Assembly (NCBI GenBank): GCA_964468805.1
Contig: CAYXWM010000078.1
Location: 1-8,893 of the forward strand
Source: CAYXWM01 sp964468805
GTDB lineage: Bacteria; Bacillota; Clostridia; Lachnospirales; WRBF01
Direction of reading: 5' to 3'
Length of the DNA: 8,893 bases
Part shown: positions 1-6,435 of the stretch, piece by piece
Position numbering within the stretch: position 1 is the stretch's first letter
Layout: every line of letters begins with the position of its first letter
Notes under the pieces: generated by a model
Databases searched by the model: none
The model's input: only the letters and a program-made list of their open reading frames with translations
Told to the model about the DNA's origin: nothing
Position numbers and translations under genes: made by a program

Positions 1-54
1 TAGAGCATCGCCTTGCCAAGGCGAGGGTCGCGGGTTCGAATCCCGTCTCGCGCT
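1..54 (+). tRNA. tRNA-Gly (anticodon GCC), 5' end outside the window
   Basis: The anticodon arm is complete: stem TCGCC (8-12) pairs with GGCGA (20-24) around loop TTGCCAA, giving anticodon GCC at 15-17, which reads GGC/GGU glycine codons. The variable loop is 25-29. The T-arm is 30-34/42-46 with loop TTCGAAT. The 3' acceptor strand CTCGCGC (47-53) is followed by discriminator T54, the usual base for bacterial tRNA-Gly. CCA is not encoded. The acceptor 5' strand and most of the D-arm lie before base 1. A recombinase-like gene follows directly, and tRNA 3' ends are common integration sites. Confidence 0.95.
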
Positions 55-72
55 TCACTTAACTTCGAGGGA

Positions 73-100
73 ATCAGCAGAATATGCTGGTTTTTTTTTT
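73..100 (+). terminator. Rho-independent terminator of the tRNA-Gly transcript
   Basis: CAGCA (75-79) pairs with TGCTG (85-89) around a five-base loop. The stem can be extended by a U-G and an A-U pair. It is followed directly by ten T residues (91-100). Confidence 0.85.
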
Positions 101-103
101 GTA

Positions 104-133
104 TTGTCTAGAATAATTAATTATATTTATAAA
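104..133 (+). promoter_or_regulatory. Weak candidate promoter for the recombinase-like gene
   Basis: TTGTCT (104-109) lies 18 nt before TATAAA (128-133). A second overlapping pair, TTGTAT (99-104) and TATATT (122-127), is equally possible. The whole stretch from 100 to 232 is very AT-rich, so matches arise easily by chance. Confidence 0.3.
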
Positions 134-232
134 GAGACTTTTTGAAAATAGTTAAAACACATTTCATTAATGAACTTCTAAGTACAAATATAAAATAAAT
201 TGGTATATTAAATTAATTGAAAGGTGATGCAT

Positions 233-1249
233 GTGAAAAAAATAATGCAGGTATGGCAGCAGGAATACCTCTCTGTGGAAAGTACTTATAAAAATCACGT
301 TGATAAATTTATAACATTTTTAGATTTACCTGAAATTGATAAACTTAATCAACCCGCAACTATATCAAAAATTGATGTTGAAAATTGTGTTGCATTCTAT
401 GTAAAAGAAGGAAATATTGGAAGTATTGGTTCCCTGAGCAATCATCTTGAATCTATTAAAGCATTTTATAAATATTTAATAAAGCGTGGGTATGTTGAAA
501 ACAATGTAGTTCCATTAACTACATTTTCAGACTTTAAGGAAAAATTAGCAAAAAAACATAACTTAAAAAAGCGTGTTGAAAGAGAGTGGCTTCAAGATGA
601 TGATATAAAGTTAATACTGGATACCATGGACACATATTTTGATTCTACAACTTATAAGTCACTCGGAAAAGAACCTAAGGAAAGATACATCTATTGGCTT
701 TGTTTAAGAGTATATCTTAAAATTAGTCTTATTGCACCGGCTAAAAAAAGTACTTTAATTGCAATAAAATTTTCAGACTTTTCTAATGATTATAGAACTC
801 TAAAAATTCACGAAATTAATATAAAAATTCCAAACTCCTTAAGAAATAATATAAAGTATACTATTAGTTTCGTGCAATCAATAAAAAATAGAGGCTTTGA
901 AAATAATGATAGGCTCTTCGAATTTATTAGCGGACACGTTGGAAGCGAGAAAGATAAAACTGGTTCGAAGTTAAATAATTGGCTATGTTATTTTTTACAA
1001 CAAAATAATATTTTAGATGTTCCAGGCGAAGATACATCCTTTCCGGTTGAAGTAGTGAGCAATACCACACTTTACAATATGGTAAAGAATGGTACAAACC
1101 CATATTATATATCTCTTATTTCTGGGATAGGGATAAGTAGTTTGGAGAAAAAGTTTTATAAAAAAATAGAATCTTTAACATATGAGACAAATGCGCTTTT
1201 AGAATTAAATAATAGTATTGCACAATGTGATTATTACCAATATATTTAA
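233..1249 (+). CDS. Degenerate tyrosine recombinase/phage integrase-like protein
   Basis: About 338 residues, the size of XerC/D-type and phage integrases. Residues are numbered here from the upstream in-frame GTG at 224. Residues 10-95 resemble the SAM-like core-binding domain (a YLSVESTYKNHVDKF-type helix, then SNHLESIKAFYKYLIKRGY). Residues 125-315 match the spacing of the catalytic domain, but the active site is eroded. The Arg I box reads IAPAKKSTLIAIKFSDF, with Lys for Arg. The HxxR box is replaced by VEVVSNTT (275-282), and the G-H box reads GIGISS. Only Tyr312, in KKFYKK, sits where the nucleophile is expected. GTG 233 is chosen as start because AAAGGTGAT (220-228) is well spaced before it; ATG 227 and GTG 224 are alternatives. 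The gene is clearly more AT-rich than the genes at 1341-4739 and abuts a tRNA-Gly, which suggests acquired DNA or an integration remnant. Fold assignment is by eye and activity is doubtful. Confidence 0.6.
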   Translation: MKKIMQVWQQEYLSVESTYKNHVDKFITFLDLPEIDKLNQPATISKIDVENCVAFYVKEGNIGSIGSLSNHLESIKAFYKYLIKRGYVENNVVPLTTFSDFKEKLAKKHNLKKRVEREWLQDDDIKLILDTMDTYFDSTTYKSLGKEPKERYIYWLCLRVYLKISLIAPAKKSTLIAIKFSDFSNDYRTLKIHEINIKIPNSLRNNIKYTISFVQSIKNRGFENNDRLFEFISGHVGSEKDKTGSKLNNWLCYFLQQNNILDVPGEDTSFPVEVVSNTTLYNMVKNGTNPYYISLISGIGISSLEKKFYKKIESLTYETNALLELNNSIAQCDYYQYI

Positions 1250-1282
1250 TATTATAGTAATGCTATAGTTCAAACAGTACTT

Positions 1283-1320
1283 AAAAAAACGAGGAACCCC
1301 ATCGGCTCCTCGTTTTCTTT
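1283..1320. terminator. Bidirectional terminator between convergent genes
   Basis: The stem ACGAGGA (1289-1295) pairs with TCCTCGT (1307-1313). After one A-C mismatch, CC (1297-1298) pairs with GG (1304-1305) around a five-base loop. On the plus strand TTTTCTTT follows; on the minus strand the preceding A7 (1283-1289) becomes a U-tract. It can therefore serve both the plus-strand recombinase-like gene and the minus-strand operon ending at 1341. Confidence 0.85.
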
Positions 1321-1340
1321 TACCTTTCTTTCCCTTTCTC

Positions 1341-2567
1341 CTAATACCTCTTATCAAACACCCTAACCGTCTTTTTCTCGCTCCTGGGCAAATCCCCAAC
1401 TCCAACCGCATTGGGAACCACAGAGATACCTATACTGTTCTTAATCAGTTTCTTAACTTCAATTTCCAATTCCTTCTTTAGTTCCGGTTTGGTTGTTTCA
1501 AAGTTAACGGTCATGCTGTCTTTGCCGTCTATATGCTCGATTACCACTTGGTATTCGCTGCTTACGCCGTCTACACGGCTTAGGATTTCGTCAATTTGGC
1601 TTGGGAAGATGATAACGCCTTTGACCTTTACCATATCGTCGGAGCGACCGGTAAGGGTGTCTATGCGTGGATATTCCAAGCCGCATTCGCATTTGCCGGG
1701 CATAAACCGGGTCAGATCGTGGGTACGATAGCGAATCAAGGGTGCGCCTTCTTTTTTAAGTGTGGTGATTACAAGTTCGCCAATTTCGCCTTCTTTTGCC
1801 TGTAGACCGGTTTTGGGGTCAATTATTTCGAAATAGAGGTAATCGTCCCAGTAATGCATACCGCATTGATGTTTGCAACTCATGGCGATACCCGGTCCGT
1901 AAATTTCGGTTAAGCCGTAAATGTCGTAGAGTTCTATGCCCAGTTCTTGGGAAATGCGGTTACGCATTTTTTCGCCCCATCGTTCGGAGCCGAATACGCC
2001 TTTTTTAAGCTTAATTTGATCCTTTAAACCCCGTTTTGTGATTTCTTCCGCCAAAAGCAAGGCGTAGGAAGATGTGGCACAAAGTACGGTGGATTGTAAG
2101 TCTATCATCATTTTTATTTGTTTGTCGGTGTTTCCGGGGCCCATGGGAATAGCCATGGAACCAAGCAGTTCCGCGCCGTTTTGGAAGCCTATGCCCGCCG
2201 TCCACAATCCGTAGCCCGGGGTTATATGTACTCGGTCAAGATTGGTCATTCCTGCCACTTCGTAACAACGTTTAAACATTATTGCCCAATCGTCCACGTC
2301 TCTTTTGGTGTAGGGAATGATAACCGGGGTGCCGGTGGTGCCGGAAGAGGAATGGATACGAACGATTTCGCTTTCCGGTACGGCGGCAAGCCCCAGGGGA
2401 TAGGCGTTTCTAAGCTCTGCCTTGTCCGTAAAGGGCAGGTTTTCGAAGGCTTCTTTGGAGTTTATTTTGGTTGTATCTATGCCTTTGTATTTTTCTTTGT
2501 AAAAGCCGTCTATATTTGTAACTCTTGCCAAGATGTCTTTAATATCCTTTAGCTGACTGTTATTCAT
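1341..2567 (-). CDS. paaK: Phenylacetate-CoA ligase family protein (aryl-acid:CoA ligase, likely indoleacetate/phenylacetate)
   Basis: An AMP-forming adenylate enzyme of the PaaK family: arylacetate + ATP + CoA gives arylacetyl-CoA + AMP + PPi, in the cytoplasm. Visible motifs are the P-loop HSSSGTTGTP (72-81), YDIYGLTE (214-221), YRTHD (280-284) and the C-terminal PRSEKKTVRV (394-403), in which Lys399 sits at the usual catalytic lysine. Cys231, Cys235, Cys293 and Cys295 resemble paired cysteines of this family that might hold a metal (inference). At 408 residues it is roughly 20-30 shorter than common PaaK proteins, because the extended N-terminal helix preceding the VPFYR-like segment is nearly absent. 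The start is secured by AGGAGG just upstream of the ATG, and the ATG overlaps the iorB stop by 8 nt, implying translational coupling. As last gene of the T-box operon it probably activates the acid that IorAB carboxylates, or consumes the IorAB product. The true aryl substrate cannot be read from sequence. Confidence 0.9.
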   Translation of the reverse strand: MNNSQLKDIKDILARVTNIDGFYKEKYKGIDTTKINSKEAFENLPFTDKAELRNAYPLGLAAVPESEIVRIHSSSGTTGTPVIIPYTKRDVDDWAIMFKRCYEVAGMTNLDRVHITPGYGLWTAGIGFQNGAELLGSMAIPMGPGNTDKQIKMMIDLQSTVLCATSSYALLLAEEITKRGLKDQIKLKKGVFGSERWGEKMRNRISQELGIELYDIYGLTEIYGPGIAMSCKHQCGMHYWDDYLYFEIIDPKTGLQAKEGEIGELVITTLKKEGAPLIRYRTHDLTRFMPGKCECGLEYPRIDTLTGRSDDMVKVKGVIIFPSQIDEILSRVDGVSSEYQVVIEHIDGKDSMTVNFETTKPELKKELEIEVKKLIKNSIGISVVPNAVGVGDLPRSEKKTVRVFDKRY

Positions 2568-3126
2568 AACTTCCTCCTGTTTCCAATGCCTTTAGGTTTA
2601 TTTCACGTATTTTTTCAGGGAGTATTTTTAGAATAGAATTTTCTATGTCTTCTTTATTTAAAGGCAGTATTCCGAAAGATAATGCCGCTCCTATTAGGGC
2701 AACGTTAAGAACCTTTTTGTTGCCGCATTTTTTGAACAGGTCGGCTCCGTCTATGAGTTTCAGTTGTTTTACATTAGATTTAAGATATTCAAGGATTTCG
2801 TCCATGCTGTAGGGAATATCCGTCGATGGCTTAATTTCTGCGTTGCAGACCACCATAGCTCCCTCGGGTTTTAAAAAGGAAAAGGCACGAACCGCTTCCG
2901 ACGGCTCAAAGGCTATTATAATATCCGCTGATTTTTCGCCTATAAGCGGAGATTGTATGTCCTTGCCTATTCTTACGTGGCTCACAACGGAACCGCCACG
3001 CTGTGCCATGCCTATGGTTTCGGTACTGCGGACTTCGTAGCCCTTGTCGCAAGCGGCAGAGGAGATAAGTTTTGTAGCCAGAACCGTTCCTTGACCGCCT
3101 ACCCCGGCGATTATGCAATTAATCAT
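2560..3126 (-). CDS. iorB: Indolepyruvate:ferredoxin oxidoreductase, beta subunit
   Basis: The 188-residue length is normal for IorB, which carries the gamma-type domain of the 2-oxoacid:ferredoxin oxidoreductase superfamily. Diagnostic segments are the nucleotide-type loop GVGGQG (8-13) in the N-terminal IIAGVGGQGTVLATKL stretch, and ETIGMAQRGGSVVSHVRIG (36-54). With IorA it catalyses arylpyruvate + CoA + oxidised ferredoxin to arylacetyl-CoA + CO2 + reduced ferredoxin, a reversible reaction. The ATG overlaps the iorA stop (ATGA arrangement, 4 nt), and its AAGGAGG site lies inside the iorA 3' end, so the two subunits are probably translated in a coupled manner. Confidence 0.95.
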   Translation of the reverse strand: MINCIIAGVGGQGTVLATKLISSAACDKGYEVRSTETIGMAQRGGSVVSHVRIGKDIQSPLIGEKSADIIIAFEPSEAVRAFSFLKPEGAMVVCNAEIKPSTDIPYSMDEILEYLKSNVKQLKLIDGADLFKKCGNKKVLNVALIGAALSFGILPLNKEDIENSILKILPEKIREINLKALETGGSYE

Positions 3127-4739
3127 TTGCCCTTACCTCCTTTTACGGCTATGCAGGGTGCCTCAAATATAATTGCACGTACACCGCTGAGTTTTGCCAT
3201 TTCCGTAACTGCGCTTTGGGCTTTTTCTCGGTCGTAGGGGTTAACCTTTTCCACACTTTCCACACCCACGGCTTTAAGTATGTTGAAAATGCTTATTTTT
3301 TGGGATACATCGCCCATCATGGTTTGACCCGTACCCGGATGAGGTTGGCCGCCGGTCATGGCAGTGGTTGAGTTATCCAATACCACAACGATAATGTCCG
3401 TCCGGTTGTAAACCGCGTTGATTACTCCCGAAATTCCCGAATGGAAAAAGGTAGAGTCGCCGATAAAAGCGAAATTTATCGTATCAGGTTCGCTTCTGTG
3501 CAGACCTTGAGCTATGGTTATCCCGGCACCCATACAAAGGCAGGTGTCCACCATATTTAAGGGCATGGCATTGCCCAAGGTATAGCAACCTATATCCCCT
3601 GAAAATACAGCTTTTTTACCTTCCATGGCTACTTTTACCGCTGTAAAAGACTCTCTGTGCGGACAGCCGGCACAAAGCACCGGAGGTCTTACGGGCAGAT
3701 TGGGAAGCAGTACTCCTTCGCCGGGTTCATAGGGAAGTTTTAAAAATTCAAATACGGCTTTTTTTACTGTATTTACGGTATTTTCTCCGGCATTTGGAGT
3801 ATGACCGGTGAGTTTACCTTTTATTTTTATATTAAGGTTGTGCTTTCCGCAGATATATACCAGATTTTTTTCTATAACCGGGTCAAGTTCTTCCACCACC
3901 AGCACTTCTTCCAAGCCTTGCAAAAATTCCAAGGCCAATTTTTCGGGAAATGGGTGTGGTGTGGAGATTTTCAGAAGTTTGTAATCTTCGTTAACTTCTT
4001 GCAAGACTTCTCCGGTATAGGCATGACTTACTCCGCCGGTAACTATACCGTATTTTCCCTTGCCTTTTAAGATATTTCCGGGATATTGGGAGAAGTCGTC
4101 CGCTATTTTTAAATTTCTTTCTTCCATTTTAATGTGGTTCAAATACGCCAGTCTGGGGAATATTACCCACTTGGAATCCTTGATGAATCCTTCCGGATCA
4201 GTTGTAACTTTTTCGTTATTTGTATTTACCGTTGCATAGCTGTGGCAAACCCTTGTTGTTGGTCGGAACAAAACCGGTGTTTGGTATTTTTCCGAATATT
4301 CAAAGGCATCTTTTATCATTTCGTAGGCTTCTTCCACTGTAGAAGGGTCGAATACCGGCAGTTTGGAAAAGGCGGCAAAATGACGGGTATCCTGCTCCGT
4401 TTGGGAAGATATGGGTCCGGGGTCGTCTGCAACCACTACCACCATTCCGCCCTTTATGCCAACGTAAGCAAGGCTCATTAAGGGGTCGGAGGCTACGTTT
4501 AAGCCTACCTGTTTCATGGTAACCATGGTTCGGCAACCGCTGTATGCCGCTCCGGCGGCTACTTCAAGAGCCGCCTTTTCGTTTATGGACCATTCTACGT
4601 AAATATTTCCGGGGTTATTTTTTGCAACAGTTTCCAAAACCTCCGTTGAGGGAGTGCCGGGATAACCCGTAACTACGGTTACCCCGGCGTTTAACGCACC
4701 CAAAGCAATTGCTTCGTTACCCATCAGCAATTGATTCAT
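3123..4739 (-). CDS. iorA: Indolepyruvate:ferredoxin oxidoreductase, alpha subunit, without the C-terminal ferredoxin domain
   Basis: Catalytic subunit of the thiamine-diphosphate enzyme acting on indolepyruvate and other arylpyruvates. The N-terminal pyrimidine-binding domain (1-170) has TGYPGTPSTE (24-33) and Glu54 in INEKAALE. The C-terminal TPP domain (350-530) has LCAGCPHR (355-362), GDIGCYTLG (381-389), DTCLCMGAG (398-406) and the TPP/Mg motif GDST (427-430) leading to DNS (455-457). Cys356, Cys359, Cys385 and Cys529 match the cysteine pattern that holds one [4Fe-4S] cluster in related oxoacid oxidoreductases (by analogy). Family members are usually about 590-620 residues and end with two further CxxCxxCxxxCP clusters. 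This protein ends at residue 538, just after the last domain cysteine, with no ferredoxin domain. The stop overlaps the iorB start with a good ribosome site, so a frameshift is unlikely. The gene starts 3 nt after the transporter stop; AAAGGA lies about 10 nt before the ATG. Confidence 0.95.
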   Translation of the reverse strand: MNQLLMGNEAIALGALNAGVTVVTGYPGTPSTEVLETVAKNNPGNIYVEWSINEKAALEVAAGAAYSGCRTMVTMKQVGLNVASDPLMSLAYVGIKGGMVVVVADDPGPISSQTEQDTRHFAAFSKLPVFDPSTVEEAYEMIKDAFEYSEKYQTPVLFRPTTRVCHSYATVNTNNEKVTTDPEGFIKDSKWVIFPRLAYLNHIKMEERNLKIADDFSQYPGNILKGKGKYGIVTGGVSHAYTGEVLQEVNEDYKLLKISTPHPFPEKLALEFLQGLEEVLVVEELDPVIEKNLVYICGKHNLNIKIKGKLTGHTPNAGENTVNTVKKAVFEFLKLPYEPGEGVLLPNLPVRPPVLCAGCPHRESFTAVKVAMEGKKAVFSGDIGCYTLGNAMPLNMVDTCLCMGAGITIAQGLHRSEPDTINFAFIGDSTFFHSGISGVINAVYNRTDIIVVVLDNSTTAMTGGQPHPGTGQTMMGDVSQKISIFNILKAVGVESVEKVNPYDREKAQSAVTEMAKLSGVRAIIFEAPCIAVKGGKGK

Positions 4740-4742
4740 TAA

Positions 4743-5918
4743 TTAATCGTCCTTTCTTTTCAGTAATAAAACCAAAACAGCACCTACAGCCGCAAGTCCG
4801 CCGAGCAATAAGAATTTAACCAGAGGATCCGGGAAGAAGTTCATAATCATAGGGAAGAACAATGCAGACATTGCAAAACCAACCATTACAGCACCGTAAT
4901 TGGAACCTACATTTTTAATACCGAAATAGTCTCCTGTCAAAACAGGGTAAATTCCGGAAAAACCGCCGTAGCAGTATGCAATAGCCGCAATAACCAAAAT
5001 TAAGCCGATACCGTTTATAAAGCAAAGCAACCCGGCACCTATGACTGTTACAGCAATAATTAAAAATGCGGATTTTTCTCTGCCGATTTTGTCGGACATC
5101 ATGGGAGCACCAAGTCTGCCCAAGGCATTGGCTACGCCGCTTATCATAACAAGAAGGCTTGCAAGAGATTCGTCCAATCCTCTTTCCTTAGCCAAGGTCA
5201 CAAATGAAGGGTTAAGTATAAAGAATACAGAGGTTGCCAACATTAAGCTTAAAGTTATAAAATAAAATTCTTTGGTTTTTATCATTTCGCCGGTTGTGTA
5301 TTGTTTTTTGTTCATAAGGTTTGCTGCTGCCGCACCACCGCCCATATCATCCGGAAGGTTGATAAGTTTAAACAGTAACAACACTATAACAAGGAAAGAA
5401 ATCGCTAAGGTTATAAAAGTGTTTTGCAAACCGTAGTTGCTTACCAAATATCCTATTACGGGCACAAACAATACAGTAGAAAACCCAAAAGCACAAACGC
5501 TAACCCCTGTTGCGAAACCTCTTCTGTGAGGGAACCATTTTTGAGCCGAGGTGATTATGGCGTTATAACCCATACCTACGCCAAAACCGCCGATTATACC
5601 ATAAGTTATGTAGATTAACCAACCTGTACCGGTGGGTATAAAGGCACTTAACAGCATTCCTGCCGCCAGAAGAATACCGCCGGTAAGCACTGTTTTTTGA
5701 GTACCGATTTTGATTTGCATTTTACCGCCAAACAAGATTCCCAAAACAAAGAACGCCAACATAAACGAGGAGGTCAACTTAACTGCATCCGGCGCCCAGG
5801 AAAAATAATCGCTAACCGGTTTTACAAACACGCTCCATACATAAATAATACCCAGAAACAACTGGATTACCGCCCCGGCTATAAGGACGGTATAGTTACC
5901 TTTTTTTGCGTTTTCCAT
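4743..5918 (-). CDS. MFS transporter of the oxalate/formate antiporter (OFA)-like family
   Basis: 391 residues with about twelve hydrophobic segments, an inner-membrane carrier. OFA-type signatures are YVWSVF (26-31) in helix 1, GMGYNAIITSAQKWFPHRRG (115-134) in the helix 4 to 5 region, the loop GRLGAPMMSDKIGR (267-280), and GDYFGIKNVGSNYG (329-342). A polar loop rich in Gly and Ala (190-215) separates the two halves. OFA members carry small organic anions, often by exchange. As first gene of the iorAB-paaK operon it may import arylacetate (or export it in the opposite pathway). This is inferred from context only; tryptophan or arylpyruvate are alternatives. The start is well supported: AAGGAGAG sits 6 nt before the ATG. 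It is the gene directly behind the T-box, so its expression should rise when charged tRNA-Trp falls. Confidence 0.85.
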   Translation of the reverse strand: MENAKKGNYTVLIAGAVIQLFLGIIYVWSVFVKPVSDYFSWAPDAVKLTSSFMLAFFVLGILFGGKMQIKIGTQKTVLTGGILLAAGMLLSAFIPTGTGWLIYITYGIIGGFGVGMGYNAIITSAQKWFPHRRGFATGVSVCAFGFSTVLFVPVIGYLVSNYGLQNTFITLAISFLVIVLLLFKLINLPDDMGGGAAAANLMNKKQYTTGEMIKTKEFYFITLSLMLATSVFFILNPSFVTLAKERGLDESLASLLVMISGVANALGRLGAPMMSDKIGREKSAFLIIAVTVIGAGLLCFINGIGLILVIAAIAYCYGGFSGIYPVLTGDYFGIKNVGSNYGAVMVGFAMSALFFPMIMNFFPDPLVKFLLLGGLAAVGAVLVLLLKRKDD

Positions 5919-6021
5919 AGCAATCTCTCCTTAAATCTAAAATGTAATAGGGTAAGTTTATAAAAAGACTTTGAGAGATAATGCGGTTTAACTTTAAAAC
6001 TTTGAGCTTAAACCGCTCCAT
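5896..6021 (-). CDS. Possible small basic ORF (41 aa) between the T-box and the transporter
   Basis: A reading frame opens at ATG 6021, 7 nt after a GAGGG ribosome-binding-like sequence, and ends at 5896. It overlaps the transporter start by 23 nt in another frame. The predicted product (MERFKLKVLKLNRII..., ending YGKRKKR) is very basic, contains no Trp and resembles nothing I recognise. It contains the transporter's own ribosome-binding site, so translation through it could influence transporter initiation. It may be a chance ORF in leader RNA. Confidence 0.25.
   Translation of the reverse strand: MERFKLKVLKLNRIISQSLFINLPYYILDLRRDCYGKRKKR
5983..6016 (-). repeat. Perfect 9-bp inverted repeat in the leader downstream of the T-box terminator
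   Basis: GCGGTTTAA (5983-5991) and TTAAACCGC (6008-6016) are exact complements with a 16-nt spacer. In the minus-strand transcript they form a hairpin about 65 nt before the transporter ATG and just after the possible small-ORF start. No U-tract follows directly, so it is not a typical terminator; it may shape mRNA stability or translation. Confidence 0.6.
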
Positions 6022-6095
6022 ATTAAGTCCCTCAAACTCCTTAGATACTTTGGAAAGGTTATTACGACTCCGGAATTTAAAACTAAAATGCAAAC

Positions 6096-6153
6096 AAAAA
6101 ACACCCGTCCTTACTTTTAACAGCAAAAAACTGATAAATTTAAGGACGAGTGT
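6096..6153 (-). terminator. T-box leader intrinsic terminator
   Basis: In the minus-strand transcript, 6153-6141 (ACACTCGTCCTTA) pairs over 13 positions, including one U-G, with 6113-6101 (TAAGGACGGGTGT), followed by a run of six U residues. The 5' arm is the same segment that completes the antiterminator, so the two structures exclude each other, as expected for T-box control. Confidence 0.93.
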
Positions 6154-6295
6154 ATTATAATCTACTCGCGGTGCCACCTTAATTCGCAAAGCTTTAACCC
6201 TTTGCCTCACCGGGATACAGGCATATCCCTCAGCACTGACGTAGCTTACACGTTGCAGAATACTCGGAATTTCCTTTCACTGCACCCTCGGCGGT

Positions 6296-6298
6296 CCA
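6296..6298 (-). promoter_or_regulatory. T-box specifier codon UGG (Trp)
   Basis: On the minus strand, UGG followed by A lies immediately 5' of the lower Stem I strand CCGC. That is the same position as the specifier plus purine in well-studied glyQ T-box leaders. Anticodon CCA of tRNA-Trp would pair here. The assignment agrees independently with the UGGC antiterminator bulge. Confidence 0.82.
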
Positions 6299-6406
6299 TT
6301 TAATGTACTGCGTACTGCAAGGTTCTCAGCCACCCCTGCTCTCTGTAAGTGCATATTACATTTTTATCTCCGCTTCAACGGTTTAATGCTATGTTTAATT
6401 AGGTTA

Positions 6407-6435
6407 ATTAAATCATACATCCGAACCGTTGTCAA
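6407..6435 (-). promoter_or_regulatory. Sigma-A-type promoter of the T-box operon
   Basis: A perfect -35 TTGACA (6435-6430), a 17-nt spacer and the -10 TTTAAT (6412-6407), preceded by a TGn extension. Transcription would start near 6400, about 15 nt before Stem I and about 480 nt before the transporter ATG. Confidence 0.85.

Larger units (their letters stand above)
6096..6384 (-). ncRNA. T-box riboswitch, predicted tRNA-Trp specific, leading the transporter-iorAB-paaK operon
   Basis: The hallmark AAGGTGGCACCGCG lies at 6180-6167. In the antiterminator, AAGG (6180-6177) pairs with CCTT (6145-6142) and GCGAG (6169-6165) with CTCGT (6150-6146), leaving the canonical 7-nt bulge UGGCACC. UGGC would pair with a tRNA 3' end GCCA, that is discriminator G73, as in bacterial tRNA-Trp. 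Stem I: GCGG (6373-6370) pairs with CCGC (6294-6291). A kink-turn-like GUUGAA/CGA lies below it. Above it is a specifier loop whose 3' side AAAUGGA ends in UGG+A, followed by helix AAUGUA/UACAUU. The apical stem GCAGGG/CCUUGC and AGAGAG are also present. Between Stem I and the T-box are hairpins GGGATA/TATCCC and GCAAAG/CTTTGC. Uncharged tRNA-Trp should stabilise the antiterminator and turn the operon on. Folding was done by eye. Confidence 0.93.

Noticed and set aside
30..54. Direct repeat of the tRNA-Gly 3' end marking a full integrated element
   Set aside because: I found no second copy of the T-arm/acceptor sequence elsewhere in the window, so an att pair cannot be claimed here.
1411..2552. 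Plus-strand reading frames opposite the ligase gene
   Set aside because: They have no recognisable domains or ribosome sites and mirror the coding bias of the well-supported minus-strand gene.
3100..3130. Frameshift removing the IorA ferredoxin domain
   Set aside because: The iorA stop overlaps the iorB ATG with a correctly spaced ribosome site, and no cysteine-cluster sequence is encoded in other frames before iorB begins.
6300..6330. GCA (Ala), CGC (Arg) or UAC (Tyr) in the 3' strand of Stem I as specifier
   Set aside because: These triplets lie in or above the AAUGUA/UACAUU helix, not next to the lower helix and kink-turn. Ala and Tyr tRNAs carry A73, which does not match the UGGC bulge; UGG satisfies both criteria.
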